NCBI GenBank assembly: GCA_021732385.1
Contig: JAKFVA010000011.1
Coordinates: 22,926 to 86,925, forward strand
Source: Burkholderiales bacterium
GTDB lineage: Bacteria; Pseudomonadota; Gammaproteobacteria; Burkholderiales; Burkholderiaceae_C
Length of the DNA stretch: 64,000 bases
Direction: 5' to 3'
Shown: one piece after another, positions 1-10,587 of the stretch
Position numbering within the stretch: position 1 is the stretch's first letter
Layout: every line of letters starts with the position of its first letter
Program-made: the position numbers and the translations under genes
The notes under the pieces: generated by a model
Database searches by the model: none
The model's input: only the letters and a program-made list of their open reading frames with translations
Told to the model about the DNA's origin: nothing

Positions 1-1
1 C

Positions 2-862
2 ACGCGCGATGCCGAGCAGCGCTACACCACATGGGGTTTTGGGCAATGGCCCGAACTCATGGAAATCAGCAAGGGCAGCCAGACCCTGATTGGTTTTCCG
101 GCGCTGGTGGAGCAGGGCGATGCGGTGGTCATTGCAGTGTTTGATGAACCGTTGGTGGCGCAAACCAAACACCGCGCCGGGCTGCGCCTTTTGTTTGCCT
201 TGCAGCTCAAGGACACACTCAAGTACCTGGAAAAAAATATCCCTGACCTGCAAAAAATGGCGGTTGGCTACATGGGTCTGGGTACGCTGGAGCAATTGCG
301 TGAGCAAATTATTCAAGTCGCGCTGGACCGTGCCTTTTTGCAGGCTCCGCTGCCTACGGATGAAATGCAGTTTGCCCAGCGTCTGCAAGAAGGCAAGGCA
401 CGCCTGAGTTTGATTGCGCAGGAAATTGCCCGGTTGTGCGCACAGGTATTGGCCGAGTACCAGACCGCATTACGCAAGATCAAGGACACCAAGAACGCCC
501 CTGATGCGATGGCCGACTGCACCCAGCAATTGCAGCGCCTGGTACCCAAAGACTTTTGCAGTACCACGCCGTATTTGCAATTACAGCATTGCGTGCGTTA
601 CCTCAAGGCCATTGTCCTGCGGCTGGACAAGCTGCGTGCCGACCCGGCCCGCGATGCCACGCGGCTGGCTGAACTGCGCCCGCAGGAGCAGCGCTTTTGG
701 CGTCTGGTGGCCGAGCGCCGCGGCGTGCAGGACATGCGCCTGCAAGAGCTGCGCTGGCTGCTGGAGGAGTTGCGGGTGAGCTTTTTTGCGCAGGAGCTGC
801 GCACGCCGCAGCCAGTCAGTACCAAGCGGCTGGATAAATTGTGGGCGCAATTAAACAGTTGA
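2..862 (+). CDS. hrpA: ATP-dependent RNA helicase HrpA, C-terminal part (partial)
   Basis: The reading frame is open from base 2, so the gene begins outside the window. The visible 286 residues match the C-terminal domain (DUF3418) of HrpA-type DEAH-box helicases, with the typical stretch RYTTWGFGQWPELMEI followed by GSQTLIGFPALVEQGD. HrpA unwinds RNA and acts in mRNA processing and rescue of collided ribosomes. The helicase core is not in view. The internal ATG at 59 is not the start, because coding similarity continues upstream of it. The gene ends about 100 bp before bdhA, in the same direction. Confidence 0.88.
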   Translation, partial: TRDAEQRYTTWGFGQWPELMEISKGSQTLIGFPALVEQGDAVVIAVFDEPLVAQTKHRAGLRLLFALQLKDTLKYLEKNIPDLQKMAVGYMGLGTLEQLREQIIQVALDRAFLQAPLPTDEMQFAQRLQEGKARLSLIAQEIARLCAQVLAEYQTALRKIKDTKNAPDAMADCTQQLQRLVPKDFCSTTPYLQLQHCVRYLKAIVLRLDKLRADPARDATRLAELRPQEQRFWRLVAERRGVQDMRLQELRWLLEELRVSFFAQELRTPQPVSTKRLDKLWAQLNS

Positions 863-964
863 AACGCGCCAGACACGCTACAGTTAAAGCCAAACGCCAG
901 CAGTTGCACGCAACTTGTGCGATCAAGGCGCACTCGAACCTTCACACACCCTAAAGGACACCCC

Positions 965-1750
965 ATGCAATTCAAAGGCAAAACCGCCCTGGTCACCGGT
1001 TCCACCTCAGGCATTGGCCTGGGGATTGCCCGCCAACTTGCCGCCGAGGGTGCCAATGTGGTGCTCAACGGCTTTGGCGAGGCTGCCGAAATCGAGAAAT
1101 TGCGCAGTGAAATAGCCGCGCAGAACGGTGTGCAGGTGCGCTATGACGGCGCCGATATGAGCAAAGCCAGCGCCATTGAAGCCATGATGACCAAGGCGCT
1201 GGCTGAATTTGGCAGTGTGGACATTCTGGTCAATAACGCGGGCATCCAGCACGTATCGCCAGTTGATGAATTTCCCACAGACAAGTGGGACGCCATCATT
1301 GCGATCAATCTGACATCTGCTTTTCACACCACGCGCCTGGCGCTGCCGGGCATGAAAAAGGCAGGTTGGGGCCGCATCGTCAACATTGCTTCGGCCCATG
1401 CGCTGGTGGCCAGTCCGTTCAAATCGGCCTATGTGGCGGCCAAACATGGCGTCGCAGGCCTGACCAAAACCGTGGCGCTTGAAGTGGCGCAAGCCGGTAT
1501 CACCGTTAACGCAATTTGCCCCGGCTATGTACTGACGCCGCTGGTGGAAAAGCAGATACCTGACACCGCCAAGGCGCGTGGCATCACCGAAGAGCAGGTC
1601 AAGAAAGACGTGCTGCTGGCAGCCCAACCCACCAAGAAGTTTGTTACGGTGGAACAGGTTGCAGGCTTGTGCAGCTACCTGTGCAGCGCGGGCGCTGCCT
1701 CCATGACCGGGGCCATTTTGTCGATAGATGGCGGCTGGACGGCACAGTAA
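965..1750 (+). CDS. bdhA: 3-hydroxybutyrate dehydrogenase (SDR family)
   Basis: This 261-residue short-chain dehydrogenase has the Rossmann motif TGSTSGIG near the N-terminus, NNAG at about residue 90, and a catalytic Ser with YVAAK. The C-terminal half (PGYVLTPLVEKQI, then AQPTKKFVTVEQVA) is typical of D-3-hydroxybutyrate dehydrogenases, which oxidise 3-hydroxybutyrate to acetoacetate with NAD+ in PHB mobilisation. ATG 965 is preferred to the upstream start at 917 because it has an AAAGGA ribosome site and begins directly at the fold. Its stop overlaps the start of the next gene (TAATG), so the two are probably translationally coupled. Confidence 0.9.
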   Translation: MQFKGKTALVTGSTSGIGLGIARQLAAEGANVVLNGFGEAAEIEKLRSEIAAQNGVQVRYDGADMSKASAIEAMMTKALAEFGSVDILVNNAGIQHVSPVDEFPTDKWDAIIAINLTSAFHTTRLALPGMKKAGWGRIVNIASAHALVASPFKSAYVAAKHGVAGLTKTVALEVAQAGITVNAICPGYVLTPLVEKQIPDTAKARGITEEQVKKDVLLAAQPTKKFVTVEQVAGLCSYLCSAGAASMTGAILSIDGGWTAQ

Positions 1751-2934
1751 TGCCGCCCAAGCCAGCAGCCGCACGCCAAGCGGCGAGCAGAAAAACCGCA
1801 AAGCCCAAGTTGGCCGCCAAGCCAGCCGTTGTGCCAGCCTTGCCGCCGTCGCTGCCCGGCCAGGTGGTGCTGGTACTGCAAGGCGGTGGCGCTCTGGGTG
1901 CTTACCAGGGTGGTGTGTATCAGGCCTTGCATGAGGCGGGCATTGAGCCCGACTGGGTGATTGGCACCTCTATTGGCGCCATCAACGCCGCGCTGATTGC
2001 GGGCAATCCGCCAGCGCAGCGGCTGGCGCATTTGCAGGCGTTTTGGCGCGGTGTGGAGCAAGGCAACCCCTTTGTACCCGCCTTACCCGACCCGCTGGGC
2101 TTGGCGCAAAGCTGGGCAAATTTAACAACAGTGCTGCGCGGTATTCCCGGCTTTTTTACGCCACGCGCAACCACATTGCAAGGCTCGCAAAGCCGTGTGG
2201 GCGTGGAGGCGGCGTCCTACTACAGCACACAGCCGCTGCACCAGACGCTGACCCAATTGGTGGACTTTGACTATTTGGCAACCAGCAAGACCCGCCTGAC
2301 GGTGGGCGCGGTGCATGTGCAAGGTGGCCAGATGCGCTACTTCGACAGCCGCGACGAGCGCCTGGAAGTCGCCCATGTCGTGGCCTCGGGCGCGCTACCG
2401 CCCGTGTTTGCCGCAGTGCGCATTCATGGCGAGCCCTATTGGGATGGTGGCATTTACTCCAACACGCCGATTGAGGCGGTGATGGACGACAAACCCCGGC
2501 GTGATGCGCTGATTTTTGCGGTGGATGTGTGGCAGCCCAACGGCCCTGAGCCCCAGTCCATCAACGAAGTGCTGGCGCGGCAAAAAGACATTCAGTACGC
2601 CAGCCGGGCCGACAGCCACATTGAGCGGCAACAGCAAATTCACCGCCTGCGTCATATCATTCGCGAACTGCACCGGCAAATGCCTGCGGCCCAGCAAACC
2701 GACACGGCCATAAAGGCGCTGGCAGCCTGGGGCTGCAAAAGCACCATGCAGGTGGTGCGTCTGCAAGTGCCGCGTATTGAGGGCGAAGACCAGACCAAGG
2801 ACATCGATTTTTCCAGCGCAGGCATCCATCAGCGCTGGCAGGCCGGTTACCAGCATACCCAAGCGGTGCTGGCGCGTGCCCCGTGGCAAGAGGCTGCTGA
2901 TCCGATGGAGGGGGTGGTAGTGCACAGCGCATAG
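1750..2934 (+). CDS. patatin-like phospholipase family protein
   Basis: The 394-residue protein starts at the ATG inside the TAATG overlap with bdhA. After a basic, Ala/Pro-rich N-terminus of about 35 residues comes a patatin fold: oxyanion loop QGGGALGAYQGG, nucleophile elbow GTSIG (Ser of GxSxG), and the catalytic Asp in WDGGIYSN. The C-terminal part (IHRLRHIIRELHRQ) resembles the DUF3734 tail of bacterial patatin-like hydrolases. The expected activity is acyl-ester hydrolysis. The tight pairing with 3-hydroxybutyrate dehydrogenase suggests a role near PHB or lipid turnover, but this is inference. No signal peptide is seen. Confidence 0.82.
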   Translation: MPPKPAAARQAASRKTAKPKLAAKPAVVPALPPSLPGQVVLVLQGGGALGAYQGGVYQALHEAGIEPDWVIGTSIGAINAALIAGNPPAQRLAHLQAFWRGVEQGNPFVPALPDPLGLAQSWANLTTVLRGIPGFFTPRATTLQGSQSRVGVEAASYYSTQPLHQTLTQLVDFDYLATSKTRLTVGAVHVQGGQMRYFDSRDERLEVAHVVASGALPPVFAAVRIHGEPYWDGGIYSNTPIEAVMDDKPRRDALIFAVDVWQPNGPEPQSINEVLARQKDIQYASRADSHIERQQQIHRLRHIIRELHRQMPAAQQTDTAIKALAAWGCKSTMQVVRLQVPRIEGEDQTKDIDFSSAGIHQRWQAGYQHTQAVLARAPWQEAADPMEGVVVHSA

Positions 2935-2980
2935 AACTCTGCTACAAATGGCAGATCGCTACAGCCCTATCGAGCCGCTT

Positions 2981-3709
2981 ATGGACCGCCGTAATTTTGT
3001 TGAAACCTGCGTCAAAAGCAGCGCCTGCCTGAGCGCTGGCGTGGCAGCCAGCGCGGCGCTGGGCAGCTTAACGCCCGTATTTGCCGCTGATGCCAAGCCC
3101 CGCGCCTATGCCAAAGTGCTGTTGACCAATGAATTGGGTGACCCGCTCAAGGCCAGCAGCCTGAAACCGCAGACCAACTACGTTTTTAATTACCCGTTTG
3201 AATCCACGCCGGTGTTTCTGCTGGATTTGGGTCACGCCATCAACGGCACCACGCTGGCTACCAAAACCAAGGAAAGTTACCAGTGGCCGGGCGGTGTTGG
3301 CAAACAAAAAAGTGTGGTGGCGTTTTCGGCCATTTGTGCGCACCATTTGGTCTACCCAACCAAAGAGGTGAGCTTCATTAGTTTTCGCAAAACCAAATCC
3401 AGCAAGGGCGTGCAAGACAATTTGATTCACTGTTGCGCCGACCACAGCCAGTATGACCCGGCCAAAGGCGCGCAGGTGCTAAGCGGCCCGGCCAGCCAGC
3501 CACTTTGCGCCGTGCTGCTCGCATACGACCCAAAAAAAGACACGCTGACAGCCTACGCCACGCTGGGCGGCGAGCTATTTGACGATTTTTTCAAGAAATA
3601 CGACGCCAAGCTCAGCCTGGAAGTGGGCAGCAAAGCCCGCTCGACGGTGGTAGCGCAGGCGATTGTCAAACCCTTAGAGCAGTACTGCCGCAATCCGATT
3701 CAGTGCTGA
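2981..3709 (+). CDS. Tat-exported Rieske [2Fe-2S] domain protein
   Basis: This is a 242-residue protein. The N-terminus has a twin-arginine-like start (MDRRNF) followed by a small-residue hydrophobic stretch ending near VFAADA, so it is probably exported by Tat. Two likely Rieske ligand clusters are visible, CAHH and HCCADHSQYDP, separated by about 30 residues. This fits C-x-H...C-x-x-H with a longer insert than usual. The electron-transfer partner is unknown. I place the start at 2981 because the RR motif then sits at the extreme N-terminus; ATG 2948 would add 11 residues, and neither start has a clear ribosome site. The gene converges on the aminotransferase gene. Confidence 0.72.
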   Translation: MDRRNFVETCVKSSACLSAGVAASAALGSLTPVFAADAKPRAYAKVLLTNELGDPLKASSLKPQTNYVFNYPFESTPVFLLDLGHAINGTTLATKTKESYQWPGGVGKQKSVVAFSAICAHHLVYPTKEVSFISFRKTKSSKGVQDNLIHCCADHSQYDPAKGAQVLSGPASQPLCAVLLAYDPKKDTLTAYATLGGELFDDFFKKYDAKLSLEVGSKARSTVVAQAIVKPLEQYCRNPIQC

Positions 3710-3711
3710 AG

Positions 3712-4893
3712 TTACAGCGCTGACAGGCGGTCAAGCGCCTGCGTCAGCGTCTGGTCTTGCTTGGCAAAGCAAAACCGCACCACCTGCTGGTTAAAGCCGT
3801 TGCCGTAAAAGGCGGAGAGTGGGATGGCTGCCACGCCAATCTCGCTAGTTAGCCAACGGCAAAAGTCGGACTCGTTCAAGTGGCGCTCGGGCACCTTGAG
3901 CCCGTCGTAGTCGACACACTGAAAGTAGCTGCCCGCGCAGGGCAGCAGCTTGAACGCCGTGCCTGCCAGGCCAGCACGGAATAAATCGCGCTTGCGCTGG
4001 TAGAAAGTGGGTAAGCTCAAGTAAGGTGCCGCGTCTGCCATGTAGCTGGCCAGGGCGTGCTGCATGGGCGTGTTGACGGTGAACACATTGAACTGGTGTA
4101 CTTTGCGGAACTCGGCCATCAACGCCGCAGGGGCAGCCACAAAACCCACTTTCCAGCCCGTTACATGGTAGGTCTTGCCAAAGCTGCTGACGATGAAGGC
4201 GCGCTGCGCCAGGCCGGGGTAGTGCGCCACGCTGTGGTGCTGCTGGCCATCAAACACCATGTGCTCATAGACCTCGTCGCTGATCAGCAGCACGCCGGTG
4301 GGGGCCAACAGGTCTTCCAGCTGCCGCATCTGCGCGGCGCTCCACACGGTAGACGAGGGGTTGTGCGGGCTGTTGATGAGAAGTGCGCGGGTGCGTGGCG
4401 TGATGGCGGCTGCAATGCGTTCAAAGTCGGGCTGGAAGGCAGCGGTAGGCACGCTGCTACCGCCCTGGTGCGGCGTTAGTGGCACGCGCACCGCCACGCC
4501 GCCAGCCAGCTCGATGTTGGGCACATAGCTGTCGTAGCAGGGTTCCAGCACGATGACTTCGTCGCCAGGGTGCACCACGGCCAGAATGATTGTCAAAATG
4601 GCTTGCGTGGCACCGGCCGTGACGGTGATTTCACTGTCCACCGAATACGCGTGGCCATGCAACGCTTCAATCTTGCTGGCAATGGCGCGCCGCAGCGGGA
4701 GCACGCCGGGCATGGGCGGATACTGGTTGTGGCCATTTTGCATGGCCTGCGTCACGGCCTGTGGCAGGGCCGGGTCACAGTCAAAGTCGGGAAAGCCCTG
4801 GCCCAAATTCACGGCGCCGTGTTGCGCTGCCAGCGCCGACATGGTGCTGAAGATGGTGGTGCCGACGTGGGGCAGGCGCGAGGCGAGTTGCAT
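3712..4893 (-). CDS. ybdL: PLP-dependent methionine-type aminotransferase
   Basis: This 393-residue fold-type I aminotransferase has the start (FSTMSALAAQHGAVNLGQGFPDF) and PLP-lysine region (SSFGKTYHVTGWKVG) of the YbdL/kynurenine aminotransferase group. NSPHNPSS and ISDEVYEH provide cofactor contacts. It should transfer the amino group of methionine or a related amino acid to a 2-oxo acid in the cytoplasm. It is followed, nine bases upstream on the same strand, by the CysB regulator gene, so a sulfur amino acid link is plausible. The exact substrate cannot be read from the sequence. Confidence 0.8.
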   Translation of the reverse strand: MQLASRLPHVGTTIFSTMSALAAQHGAVNLGQGFPDFDCDPALPQAVTQAMQNGHNQYPPMPGVLPLRRAIASKIEALHGHAYSVDSEITVTAGATQAILTIILAVVHPGDEVIVLEPCYDSYVPNIELAGGVAVRVPLTPHQGGSSVPTAAFQPDFERIAAAITPRTRALLINSPHNPSSTVWSAAQMRQLEDLLAPTGVLLISDEVYEHMVFDGQQHHSVAHYPGLAQRAFIVSSFGKTYHVTGWKVGFVAAPAALMAEFRKVHQFNVFTVNTPMQHALASYMADAAPYLSLPTFYQRKRDLFRAGLAGTAFKLLPCAGSYFQCVDYDGLKVPERHLNESDFCRWLTSEIGVAAIPLSAFYGNGFNQQVVRFCFAKQDQTLTQALDRLSAL

Positions 4894-4901
4894 GGCTGCT
4901 T

Positions 4902-5855
4902 TTACATCTCGTAATCGCTGCCCTGGCCCTTCATCGCCTGGGTGATCAGCTTGCGGTCAAGCCGGTCGCTCAGTAGACTGGCAAAGTGGTAGACGAAGTT
5001 GCGCAAATACACGCCGCGCTTGAAAGCCACGCGCGAGACGTTCATGCCAAACAAATAGCCTGCGGGGTGAATCACCAAATCGGCGCTGGAATCGGCGCCA
5101 GTGGTTTCCCGCACCGCCATCTCGGCCACAATGCCCACGCCCATTCCCAGGCGCACATAGGTTTTGATGACGTCCGAATCAATTGCTTCCAGTGCAATCC
5201 GGGGATGCAGTTTTTTCAGCGCAAACGCCGTGTCTATTTTTGTGCGGCCGGTAAAAGAGGGGTGGTAGGTAATCAACGGCTCATCGGCCAGATCTTCCAA
5301 ACTCAGGCGCTCTTTTTGGGCCAACCGGTGGTTGGCCGGCAGCACCAGCATGTGCTGCCATTCATAGCAGGGCAGGGTGACGAGTTCGGGGTGCTCGGCC
5401 AGCGATTCGGTGGCAATGCCAATCTCGGCGGTTTCCTGCAACAGCATGGCAGCTACCTGGTTGGGCGCACCCTGGTGCAAGCTGATATTGACTTTAGGGT
5501 AAGCCTCGCGCAGTTTGGCCACGGGCAGCGGCAGTACATAGCGGGCCTGCGTGTGGGTGGTGGCAATGCTGAGCATGCCACTGTCTTGCGCGCTGTATTG
5601 CTCGCCAATGCGTTTGAGGTTGGCTACCTCGCGCAAGATGATTTCAATGCTGGCCAGCGCATGTGCGCCCGGCTCGGTGACCCGCTTGAGACGTTTGCCG
5701 TGGCGGGTAAAAATTTCCACGCCCAGCTCTTCTTCCAATTCAATGATGGCTTTGGACACGCCGGGCTGAGAGGTATGCAACGCTTTGGCGGTTTCAGTCA
5801 GGTTGAGGTTGCGGCGCACGGCCTCTTGAACAAAACGAAATTGGTGCAGATTCAT
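4902..5855 (-). CDS. cysB: CysB-family LysR transcriptional regulator
   Basis: The 317-residue protein has an N-terminal winged helix-turn-helix (MNLHQFRFVQEAVRRNLNLT, then TSQPGVSKAIIELEEELG) and a periplasmic-binding-like effector domain. The wording of the first 60 residues is characteristic of CysB/Cbl, which activate sulfate assimilation genes in response to acetylserine or sulfate limitation. The start overlaps the end of the upstream CbiX-like gene by four bases (ATGA), so the two are coupled. Siroheme is the cofactor of sulfite reductase, so linking a siroheme chelatase with CysB makes sense. Confidence 0.88.
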   Translation of the reverse strand: MNLHQFRFVQEAVRRNLNLTETAKALHTSQPGVSKAIIELEEELGVEIFTRHGKRLKRVTEPGAHALASIEIILREVANLKRIGEQYSAQDSGMLSIATTHTQARYVLPLPVAKLREAYPKVNISLHQGAPNQVAAMLLQETAEIGIATESLAEHPELVTLPCYEWQHMLVLPANHRLAQKERLSLEDLADEPLITYHPSFTGRTKIDTAFALKKLHPRIALEAIDSDVIKTYVRLGMGVGIVAEMAVRETTGADSSADLVIHPAGYLFGMNVSRVAFKRGVYLRNFVYHFASLLSDRLDRKLITQAMKGQGSDYEM

Positions 5856-6277
5856 GGCGCGGTCTGTGAAGCGGTGCTGGCGAGGTTGGGGGGCAATGCA
5901 AGTTGGGCCATCAGCGCAATCATGCGTGGGTCCTCGCCCACCGAGGCTTGCACTTCAAAGCGCACCGCCGGGTACTGCTGGCGCAGCTGGTCAATCAGCT
6001 CGGGCAGGTCTTGCCGCGCGTGCTTGCCCACACCCAGAAACAGCGGCAGCACGCGCACCGTGGTGCAGCCGGCCGCAAGCAGCTGGGCGGTGGCCGTTGG
6101 CAGGTCAGGCTCGCACAGCTCCAGATAAGCGCAGCGCACTGGCAGCGCGGGCTGCATTTGCGTGATCTGCGCCGCCACGGCTTGCATCGGCGCAGACCAC
6201 AGCGGGTCACGCGAGCCGTGCGCAAAAAGCACGATGCCAATCGTCTGGGGCGCTGCGGGGTTGCTCGTGGTTGTCAT
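5852..6277 (-). CDS. CbiX/sirohydrochlorin chelatase-like protein
   Basis: The 141-residue short chelatase-like protein has the CbiX signature IGIVLFAHGSRD near the N-terminus and VRVLPLFLGVGKHARQDLP in the middle. This half-length form (CbiXS/SirB-like) inserts Co2+ or Fe2+ into sirohydrochlorin on the way to cobalamin or siroheme. ATG 6277 is chosen over the upstream in-frame codon because an AGAAGGTAG ribosome site precedes it. It lies between lptG and cysB on the minus strand. Iron for siroheme is the more likely metal given the CysB neighbour, but this is inference. Confidence 0.8.
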   Translation of the reverse strand: MTTTSNPAAPQTIGIVLFAHGSRDPLWSAPMQAVAAQITQMQPALPVRCAYLELCEPDLPTATAQLLAAGCTTVRVLPLFLGVGKHARQDLPELIDQLRQQYPAVRFEVQASVGEDPRMIALMAQLALPPNLASTASQTAP

Positions 6278-6284
6278 AAGTGGG

Positions 6285-7385
6285 CTACCTTCTGAATACC
6301 AGCCAGCCAAACGCTGCCAGCGACACGGCGGTGTAAATCAACCCGGCTGAGGCGGCCGTCAGCCAGGGCATCCAGTTTTGCAGATTGCCGATGTAGCTGA
6401 ATAAATTGTTCAGCAGAAAAAAACTGATGCCGGTCATGACGCCGCCAAACACATAGCCGGTAATACTGCCGCGCACATGCAAGTACGCAAACGGCATGGC
6501 CAACACCACCATCACCAGGCAGCTCAAGGGGTAGAAGACTTTTTTCCAGAATTCAATGGCATAGCGCTGCGAGGTCTGGCCGTTGCTGTTGAGGTGCTGG
6601 ATGTAGTGAAACAAATCCAGCGTGCTCATGCGCTCGGGTTTCAAAATCGCTACCGACACCATTTCCGCCGTAATGGCGGTGGGCCAACGCAAGCCGTCGC
6701 TCTGGCTACGCTGGACAATGGCTGAATCAGGGTTGGGCTGGTCAAACGCGGTGCGGCGTGCGTCGGCCAGCAGCCAACCACCGGGTACAAACTCGGCTGC
6801 GGCGCTCTCTATCGTGGCTTGTAGCTTGCCCTGCCTGTCAAATTCGAAAATACGCAGGTTACGTAATTGGCCATCAGGAGTGAGCGCGCCCACATTCACG
6901 GCAAAACTGCGGTCGGCCTGTTTTTCTTTCAGCCAGGCACCGGTCTGGCCCACGGTAATGCGATCCAAAAAGCGGCTTTTCAGCAACTGTGCGCTGCGGT
7001 CTGCCAGCGGTGCTACATAGTCGCCCACAGCAAAAGTCAACATGGTGAAAACCGCTCCCAACAACAGCAGTACGCGCAGGGTGCGCCAGGGCCCCAGGCC
7101 GCTGGTGCGCAAAATGGTGTATTCAGAGCTTTGCGCCAGCCGTGCCATGACAAATATGCTGCCAATCAACACCGCAATTGGCAGCAGTTCATACAGGTGG
7201 CTGGGTACCAGTAGCAGCACATAAACCAGGGCATGGGTGAGCTGGTAAGTGGCGCCTTCGCCCTTGCCCAGGTTTTGCAGTTCGTCCACAAAATCAAAAA
7301 AGAAAAACAGTGAGAGAAAGCCCAGCGTGACAAACGACACCGCGGCCAGCACTTCACCGTAGATCAGGCGGCGTATGGTTTTCAT
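6285..7385 (-). CDS. lptG: LPS export ABC transporter permease LptG
   Basis: This 366-residue YjgP/YjgQ-family membrane protein has an N-terminal amphipathic start MKTIRRLIYGEVL, transmembrane helices at both ends and a periplasmic beta-jellyroll domain between them. It forms the LptB2FG inner-membrane complex that extracts lipopolysaccharide and passes it to LptC/LptA. Its start overlaps the end of lptF by four bases, the usual coupled lptFG arrangement. Confidence 0.92.
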   Translation of the reverse strand: MKTIRRLIYGEVLAAVSFVTLGFLSLFFFFDFVDELQNLGKGEGATYQLTHALVYVLLLVPSHLYELLPIAVLIGSIFVMARLAQSSEYTILRTSGLGPWRTLRVLLLLGAVFTMLTFAVGDYVAPLADRSAQLLKSRFLDRITVGQTGAWLKEKQADRSFAVNVGALTPDGQLRNLRIFEFDRQGKLQATIESAAAEFVPGGWLLADARRTAFDQPNPDSAIVQRSQSDGLRWPTAITAEMVSVAILKPERMSTLDLFHYIQHLNSNGQTSQRYAIEFWKKVFYPLSCLVMVVLAMPFAYLHVRGSITGYVFGGVMTGISFFLLNNLFSYIGNLQNWMPWLTAASAGLIYTAVSLAAFGWLVFRR

Positions 7386-8542
7386 GCGGGTTGCGCCAAG
7401 GTGTTTTGGCGCAGGCGCTTGCGGCTCAACAGGTCGCGCCAGGCCATGCCTTGGTTACGCTGCCACAGCCACAGAAGCGTCATGCCCAGCACACTGCCGT
7501 GCAGCAACGCCAGCATGACGGGAAAAGAAATCTTGCCCTGGGCGATCCAGTTTTGGCTCAGGTTGAGCAAATTGAAATAGACCACAAAAGCCAGCAGGGC
7601 AAATATCAGATTCAAGCTGCGCCCGGCGCGCGGGTTGACACGTGAAACTGCCGTGGCGATCACCACAAAATTCAGCGCCGAGAGCATCAACCCGATGCGC
7701 CAGGCCAGCTCGCCCAGGTTGGCGTTGCTGGGTTCGCTCAGCAAACTCAGGCTGCTTTGCTGCTTGGGCAGCAGGGCGTCGGTTCGCGCCAGTATGTTGG
7801 CGTTGATTTGCACGCCATACTCCTTGAACTCGCTGATGCGCAGATCGGCTTGGCTGGTGCTGCTGGCGCCGCTTTGACTGTCACCAGATGCTGCGGGCAA
7901 CGGAATCTCAAGCCGCTGGCCGTTTTGCAAAAGCAAAAAGCGCTGGTCGTTGATGCTGTCAATGCGGCCGCTGCGCGCGGCGGTAATGGACTGCTTGCCC
8001 CGCTCAGTAGCCGAGATGAAGACGTTGTTGCCAACCTTGTCGTCCAGTGTGTCCTTGTCAATGAAAAACACCCGATTTCCACTGGATGATTCACGGAACT
8101 GGCCGGGCGTGATGCGCTCCAGGTCGCCGCGCTTTTCATAGCGCTCACTGAGTTCACGCGTTTGCTGGTTGGCCCAGGGCCAAGCCAGCAGGGCCAGCAG
8201 GCCAATGCTCAGCAAAATAGGCCATGAAAAACGCAGCAACGGATTCAGTAGTCCCACCAACGACTGGCCGCTGGTGAACCAAATCACCATTTCGCTGTCC
8301 TTGTACATGCGAGACAACACGCCCACGATGGCAATAAACAGGCTGAGCGCCAGCAGCGTGGGCAAGTGGGCCAGCACGGTGTAGCCCAGCACCAGCAGCA
8401 CGTCAGAGGGGTTGATATTGCCGCGCGAGGCCAGCCGCAGGGTGCGGATCAGCATCATGGTCATGACAATGGTGGCCAGTACCACCAGCGTCGCGCCAAA
8501 GCTTTGTGACAACTCCTTGCGCAGGGCAGAATGCAATAACAT
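7382..8542 (-). CDS. lptF: LPS export ABC transporter permease LptF
   Basis: The 386-residue partner of LptG begins MLLHSALRKELSQSF, has three N-terminal and three C-terminal transmembrane segments, and carries a central periplasmic domain (for example ITPGQFRESSSGNRVFFID). It acts in the inner-membrane LptB2FG complex for lipopolysaccharide export. It is the first gene of the minus-strand run lptF-lptG-cbiX-cysB and is divergent from pepA, with only 23 bp between the two starts, so their promoters must overlap the coding starts. Divergent lptFG and pepA is a common proteobacterial arrangement. Confidence 0.93.
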   Translation of the reverse strand: MLLHSALRKELSQSFGATLVVLATIVMTMMLIRTLRLASRGNINPSDVLLVLGYTVLAHLPTLLALSLFIAIVGVLSRMYKDSEMVIWFTSGQSLVGLLNPLLRFSWPILLSIGLLALLAWPWANQQTRELSERYEKRGDLERITPGQFRESSSGNRVFFIDKDTLDDKVGNNVFISATERGKQSITAARSGRIDSINDQRFLLLQNGQRLEIPLPAASGDSQSGASSTSQADLRISEFKEYGVQINANILARTDALLPKQQSSLSLLSEPSNANLGELAWRIGLMLSALNFVVIATAVSRVNPRAGRSLNLIFALLAFVVYFNLLNLSQNWIAQGKISFPVMLALLHGSVLGMTLLWLWQRNQGMAWRDLLSRKRLRQNTLAQPA

Positions 8543-8565
8543 GGTCGATTAGGAAAAATGCAATT

Positions 8566-10032
<1,467 letters not shown>

Positions 10033-10044
10033 GGCGGTGCTGCC

Positions 10045-10485
10045 GTGACTGAGATTGCCTTTCATACCCAGGTGCCAGACAAGCTGGGGTATTGCTGCCG
10101 TCTGCTACGCAAGGCCACGGCAAGCGGTGCGCAGGTCTGGGTGCAGGGCGAACCAGCGCAGTTGCAACTGCTTGATGCCGCGCTGTGGACCTTTGCCCCG
10201 CTCGATTTTGTGCCGCACTGCCTGGCTACGGCGGATGCCGCTGTGCTGGCGACCTCACCCGTGGTGCTAGGCGCGCCAGACCAGCCGCCTACCCATCACC
10301 AGGTGTTACTCAATTGGGGCGACTCCGTACCCAGCGGCTTTGAGAGTTTTGCCCGGGTGATTGAGATTGTCAGTTTGCAAGATGAGGATCGGCGTTTGGC
10401 CCGCCTGCGCTGGAAGCATTACAGCGGGCGCGGCTACCCTGTAACGGCCCATGAGCAAAAAACCAACGAGGCGCAACCCGGCTAA
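10045..10485 (+). CDS. holC: DNA polymerase III chi subunit
   Basis: This 146-residue protein starts at GTG 10045. The N-terminus (IAFHTQVPDKLGYCCRLLRKA) and the central VWTFAPLDFVPHC-like region match HolC, the clamp-loader accessory subunit that contacts SSB. It follows pepA closely, the usual order. The C-terminus (RWKHYSGRGYPVTAHEQ) is also typical. It is slightly longer than the Escherichia coli protein and I see nothing abnormal. Confidence 0.9.
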   Translation: MTEIAFHTQVPDKLGYCCRLLRKATASGAQVWVQGEPAQLQLLDAALWTFAPLDFVPHCLATADAAVLATSPVVLGAPDQPPTHHQVLLNWGDSVPSGFESFARVIEIVSLQDEDRRLARLRWKHYSGRGYPVTAHEQKTNEAQPG

Positions 10486-10587
10486 ACCCCCTCGATGGCT
10501 CCTGACCCCCGGACATATCCGGTGGTTGCGGCCTGTAAATTGCTTTAATCTGCGCTGTGAAAACTGTTTTACCAACCTGGAGGATTT

